A stretch of DNA of 9,448 nucleotides from DATDPY01 sp964395765 (GTDB lineage: Bacteria > Bacteroidota > Bacteroidia > Cytophagales > Cyclobacteriaceae), in contig CAYNCU010000168.1 in NCBI GenBank assembly GCA_964395765.1, positions 1 to 9,448 of the forward strand, given 5' to 3'. This document shows, one piece after another, positions 6,824 through 9,448 of this stretch. The notes beneath the pieces are model-generated. The model worked only from the letters and a program-made list of their open reading frames with translations, was not told the origin of the DNA and ran no database searches. The translations under genes and the position numbers were made by a program. Numbering within the stretch: the stretch's first letter is position 1; each line of letters begins with the position of its first letter.

Positions 6824-7049
6824 GGGAGCGGTACCGGGTCCCTTCCGGGTGACCCTGATGGCGAGTGGCACCGGGTACCCTCCGGGAGATCTTGATGGGG
6901 AGAAAATATTCGGTTATTTACTTTACTTTTCATGCAATTTGATGCTCTCCTGATTTTCATTAAATTTAAAATACAGTTAAAGTGAACGGATAATCCCGCC
7001 CTTACTGTAAACTGGTAGATACAATTTTAAGATCAATACTAGAAAACCT

Positions 7050-8351
7050 TTGAATAAAAAAATAGGACTCAAAGAGGCCATGTCCATCGGTATTGGCGGC
7101 ATGGTGGGAGGAGGAATTTTTGCAGTATTAGGCCTGGCTGTAACAGTAGCCAGGGGCGGAACACCGGTAGCTTTCCTGCTGGCCGGAATTTTAGCCCTGA
7201 TTACCTCCTACAGTTACGTAAAATTATCACTGGTTTTCCCGGACCGTGGAGGTACCGTTAAATTCATCAACCAGCGCTTCGGCAAGTCGGTATTCAGCGG
7301 GGGCCTGAACAATTTACTCTGGCTGAGCTATATTATCATGTTGTCCCTCTACGCTTCAGCCTTCGGTTCCTATGCCCCCAATTTATTCAGGCTGCCCGGC
7401 AACCTGTCGGTGAATTTTCATATTTATGCAAGTGCCATCGTTATTTTTGCGACTTTAATCAATTACTACAGCATTAAGGTGGTCGGAATGATCGAAGACT
7501 ACGCTGTCATCATTAAACTGGTCATCCTGCTCTTATTTTCATTGATCGGAATTTATGGATTATTCCATAATCCCAATGTAAATCAATTGTCATTTCATCT
7601 TTGGGAAAGCCCTTACCATTTATTAGCCGCCGGGATGCTCATTTTCGTGGCCTATGAAGGCTTTGAATTGATAGCCAACGTTTCTCCTGATATTATAGAT
7701 CCTCAAAAGAACATACCCAGGGCCTATTATTATACCATTATTTTTGTAATTGTACTGTATATAGTAATAGCCGTGATTACGGTCGGTTCATTGCCCTTTG
7801 CGGAGATCGCCAAAGCGCAGGATTACGCCCTGGCAGAGGCTGCAAAACCCATGATCGGGGAAGTCGGATTTACCATCATTACGATAGCCGCATTAATCTC
7901 AACTTTCTCGGCCATTAATGCCTCCCTGTACGGAGGCAGCAGGGTCAGTTATGAAATTGCCGAAGATGACGAACTTCCCCACCAGTTGACCGGCCAGCTT
8001 TGGAATCATCCGGTCGGGTTAATGTTAACGACGGTCCTCACGTTGATTATCGTCAATACCGTAAACCTGGAAAGTATTTCTACGGCCGGTAGCGTCGGAT
8101 TTATATTGGTTTTCACTTTTGTGAATTATACCGGTTTCAGCTTATCCAAAGAAATCAACGGAGTTAAAATAATTCCTCTCACGGGTTTCCTCTTAGGATG
8201 GATAGTGTTAATTATCCTGTTCGCGCAACAGTATTCATCGAACCGGTTCGGGGTAATTTTATCTGCCGTATTTATTCTGACGAGCTTTATATTAGAATTC
8301 ATATATAAAAAAACTGAATATTTTAAACCGTTGACAAAAAAAGAGGAATGA
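7050..8351 (+). CDS. APC-family amino-acid permease
   Basis: This is an integral inner-membrane transporter of about 433 residues with about 12 hydrophobic segments. It probably imports or exchanges an amino acid using an ion or substrate gradient. TM1 carries the broken-helix glycine motif IGIGGMVGGGIFAVLG (residues 13-28). TM6 has FVAYEGFELIANVS (Tyr202, Glu203, Gly204) followed by the conserved loop DPQKNIPRAYYY, and TM8 carries SAINASLYGGSR. The length fits the family. The start is a TTG at 7050: an in-frame stop at 7008 limits extension, no ATG lies between, and the alternative ATG at 7080 would remove KKIGLKEA, which is usually present before TM1. The substrate cannot be assigned. The repeat cluster lies upstream and the convergent hairpin region downstream. 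Confidence 0.92.
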   Translation: MNKKIGLKEAMSIGIGGMVGGGIFAVLGLAVTVARGGTPVAFLLAGILALITSYSYVKLSLVFPDRGGTVKFINQRFGKSVFSGGLNNLLWLSYIIMLSLYASAFGSYAPNLFRLPGNLSVNFHIYASAIVIFATLINYYSIKVVGMIEDYAVIIKLVILLLFSLIGIYGLFHNPNVNQLSFHLWESPYHLLAAGMLIFVAYEGFELIANVSPDIIDPQKNIPRAYYYTIIFVIVLYIVIAVITVGSLPFAEIAKAQDYALAEAAKPMIGEVGFTIITIAALISTFSAINASLYGGSRVSYEIAEDDELPHQLTGQLWNHPVGLMLTTVLTLIIVNTVNLESISTAGSVGFILVFTFVNYTGFSLSKEINGVKIIPLTGFLLGWIVLIILFAQQYSSNRFGVILSAVFILTSFILEFIYKKTEYFKPLTKKEE

Positions 8352-8426
8352 AAATAATCTCATCTATTATTATTAATTCCTTACGGAGTGTGTGAAAATT
8401 TTAACCGAATAAAGGGTATTTAGCCA

Positions 8427-8440
8427 CAGGGCAAGCCCTG
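8427..8440. terminator. Hairpin 1 of the convergent gap
   Basis: CAGGGCAAGCCCTG is a fully symmetric inverted repeat with a two-base centre; as RNA it forms five pairs with a four-base loop. It lies 75 bp after the permease stop. There is no U-run directly after it. Confidence 0.45.
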
Positions 8441-8446
8441 GACCCG

Positions 8447-8474
8447 AATTTCCGGAGCAGAGCTCCGGGGAATT
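8447..8474. terminator. Hairpin 2 of the convergent gap, strong
   Basis: CCGGAGC at 8452-8458 pairs exactly with GCTCCGG at 8462-8468 around AGA. Beyond a small internal loop, AATT at 8447-8450 can pair with AATT at 8471-8474. This is the most stable stem in the gap and could stop transcription from either side. Confidence 0.55.
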
Positions 8475-8491
8475 AAACCGTATCCTTCTCG

Positions 8492-8518
8492 TCCGCCGTA
8501 GCGGAACGCGAAGGCGGA
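8492..8518. terminator. Hairpin 3 of the convergent gap, followed by T-rich bases
   Basis: TCCGCC at 8492-8497 pairs with GGCGGA at 8513-8518. Inside, a symmetric 3x3 internal loop (GTA/GAA) leads to GCG (8501-8503) pairing with CGC (8507-8509) around GAA. It is followed on the plus strand by TTAAATTTTTAG, which makes it the best terminator candidate for the permease. Confidence 0.55.
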
Positions 8519-8618
8519 TTAAATTTTTAGATGATAATATCATTGTGGTACAGAATTGGAAAGAGAAGTGACTGGGATATTGGGTATTAAGTTATTAATT
8601 TACTAAATAGGCCTGTGG

Positions 8619-9068
8619 TTATTTTTCGAGTGCTTCCTTTACGGCCCTCACAACTATCGCTAGATCGTTCACGCCACGGAAACCACTGAAGCCGGCGGCA
8701 ACTTTCGTTTGTTCATCCAATGATATCGGCTGTCCTCCTTCCCAGCCCATCAGGTCAGGGAGTTCGATGCCGAACTGATCCGGTTCCAGTTGACCGCTGA
8801 AAACCAGTTTTTCATATTCCCCGGTCTTATAACCCGTAATCCACACCTGGCTGGCTTTTCTCCAGGCCACATGATAAAAAGAACGCTGCCTGATTTTATC
8901 CGTACCGTACATTTTACCGTAAATTCTTCCCTGGTCGGTGATAATACACACCGCCACATTACCGCCGGAAATGTTCCAATCGGCCGGGCTGTTTTTATAA
9001 GCCGGTACCTGTTTATCAATGGATTCGAATATCCTGTTGATCACCTCATCTAATTCCTCTTGATTCAT
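8619..9068 (-). CDS. GlcG/HbpS-like (DUF336) cytoplasmic protein
   Basis: This is a 149-residue protein without signal peptide or membrane segment. The central part, GGNVAVCIITDQGRIYGKMYGT, the helix YHVAWRKASQVWITGYKTGEYEK, and the end ISLDEQTKVAAGFSGFRGVNDLAIVVRAVKEAL follow the order of the GlcG/HbpS alpha-beta fold. Some members of that family bind heme or cobalamin, or sit in diol or glycolate operons; many have no known role. It shows no obvious conserved heme ligand that I can name. The gene converges with the permease and diverges from the next gene at 9168 across a 99-bp AT-rich gap. The ATG read from 9068 is the first in frame and gives a normal family length. Confidence 0.75.
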   Translation of the reverse strand: MNQEELDEVINRIFESIDKQVPAYKNSPADWNISGGNVAVCIITDQGRIYGKMYGTDKIRQRSFYHVAWRKASQVWITGYKTGEYEKLVFSGQLEPDQFGIELPDLMGWEGGQPISLDEQTKVAAGFSGFRGVNDLAIVVRAVKEALEK

Positions 9069-9113
9069 AAAGCATTGGAGTTAATAAAAAATTTAAAAAA
9101 TTATCCTTAATAT

Positions 9114-9121
9114 TATTTTTG
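9114..9121 (+). promoter_or_regulatory. Likely -7 box (TATTTTTG) for the rightmost gene
   Basis: TATTTTTG matches the Bacteroidota TAnnTTTG consensus and lies in a very AT-rich divergent gap, 46 bp before the start at 9168. No clear TTG -33 box is present at the expected distance, so the call rests on the -7 box and position. Confidence 0.45.
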
Positions 9122-9167
9122 TGGCGACATTCAATCGTTGCTACAATATAATTTAAAAATTAATAGC

Positions 9168-9448
9168 ATGGGGAATTTCCTTTTTTCTATTCTTGCGCTT
9201 TTTAAAAATATTCGTTTGCTGTGGCTCCGGCTTACGGGAAAAACGGAATCCGAGGTTCATGCCCGCAGGATCACGACCGGGAAAGCATGGAACGAATTCT
9301 GTGATCGCCTGAAAAGTGCCGGGGCGGCGCTTACTTATCCGGGAACTCCGAGGGATGCTTTCCAGCAGGCAGAAGGAGTACGCTATTTGTCCCGTCTTAC
9401 CAGGGCGGCGTTGGAGGCTTATGTTGAATTCAACGACGAAGAATTTCC
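9168..9448 (+). CDS. DUF1214-related family protein, N-terminal part (cut by window end)
   Basis: This open frame starts at ATG 9168 and runs off the window after 93 codons. The first 22 residues (MGNFLFSILALF, then KNIRLLWLRLTG) are hydrophobic and basic and may form an amphipathic membrane-associated helix rather than a cleaved signal. Then come KAWNEFCDRLKSAGAAL and AEGVRYLSRLTRAALE. I recognise that pattern from the front part of proteins related to DUF1214, where the family continues to a GADNPDN-type motif not reached here. The function of the family is unknown. The gene is divergent from the GlcG/HbpS-like gene and may share its control region. Confidence 0.65.
   Translation, partial: MGNFLFSILALFKNIRLLWLRLTGKTESEVHARRITTGKAWNEFCDRLKSAGAALTYPGTPRDAFQQAEGVRYLSRLTRAALEAYVEFNDEEF

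Larger units (their letters stand above)
6659..6897. repeat. Cluster of six related palindromic repeats with 37-nt period
   Basis: Six copies of one element occur here. In each, GGGTC or a variant is followed by about ten bases built around CCC-TCC-GGG, then GACCCTGATG or a variant, and where a linker follows it is usually G(G/C)GAG(C/T)GG(T/C)ACC. Cores start at 6664, 6701, 6748, 6799, 6836 and 6873. Copies 1-2 and 4-5-6 are head-to-tail at exactly 37 nt. Copies 1, 3 and 4 carry an extra CATCA that extends the palindrome to 30 nt. Each full copy folds as a 10-bp outer stem, a one-base bulge, a 3-bp inner stem and a 3-nt loop. Because 37 is not a multiple of three, the array is not coding. 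It resembles REP-type or mobile palindromic elements. Its position between genes suggests 3'-end or mRNA-stability effects, but that is inferred. Confidence 0.85.
6633..7049. other. Gene-free stretch of 417 bp: palindromic repeats, then plain AT-rich leader
   Basis: The first part (6659-6897) holds the palindromic repeat cluster described separately. The remainder (6898-7049) is AT-rich, with no clear TAnnTTTG box, no RNA gene and no strong hairpin. It is presumed to carry the promoter and leader of the permease. Open frames on both strands through the repeats are a by-product of the GC-rich palindromes and are not called. Confidence 0.7.

Noticed and set aside
6605..6895. Overlapping 88-codon open frames on both strands through the repeat cluster
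   Set aside because: They arise because GC-rich palindromes lack stop codons on both strands. The 37-nt period breaks frame between copies, and the peptides are Gly/Pro/Thr-rich without a family.
6659..6897. CRISPR array
   Set aside because: The copies are directly tandem or separated by shared linker sequence, with no unique spacers of even length, and no cas genes are nearby.
1..9448. tRNA, rRNA or insertion-sequence genes
   Set aside because: No cloverleaf with CCA-type end, no rRNA core motif and no transposase-like protein was seen on either strand.

Overview
The window looks like chromosomal DNA from a free-living or environmental member of the Bacteroidota. The evidence is the two short Lys-start lipoproteins with LSSC and FSC lipoboxes, the poor Shine-Dalgarno sequences, AT-rich leaders with TAnnTTTG-type boxes, and the protein families: a coiled-coil lipoprotein ending in a TAYYATG block, a cyclase/FlgO-type membrane protein, and a heparinase II/III-type lyase. 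I cannot fix the order or genus.

Region 1 (1-2167) starts inside a sigma-54 activator of the NtrC class. Only the end of its AAA+ domain and its Fis-type helix-turn-helix are present. A 139-bp gap follows, holding a perfect 9-bp hairpin or operator-like palindrome. Next come two outer-envelope lipoproteins, a long coiled-coil protein and a DUF4142-like helical protein, separated by a terminator-like stem-loop.

Region 2 (2286-3476) encodes a membrane-anchored class III nucleotide cyclase fused to a FlgO/TolB-like domain. Its metal-binding residues are intact. The two residues that normally choose the base are changed, and the TPR tail usual in this architecture is missing.

Region 3 (3561-6632) is a small polysaccharide-degradation pair: a secreted heparinase II/III-family lyase followed by a secreted protein with galactose-mutarotase-like features. 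No SusC/SusD pair or sulfatase is visible in the window.

Region 4 (6633-7049) is non-coding. Its first 260 bp hold a cluster of GC-rich palindromic repeats with a 37-nt period. Individual copies carry paired, compensatory changes, so the fold itself appears to be conserved. This is the most unusual part of the window.

Region 5 (7050-9448) has an APC-family amino-acid permease with a TTG start, three consecutive hairpins in the convergent gap after it, a GlcG/HbpS-like protein on the minus strand, and, divergent from that, the start of a protein resembling the DUF1214-related family, cut by the window end. Apart from 8619-9068, all genes are on the plus strand.
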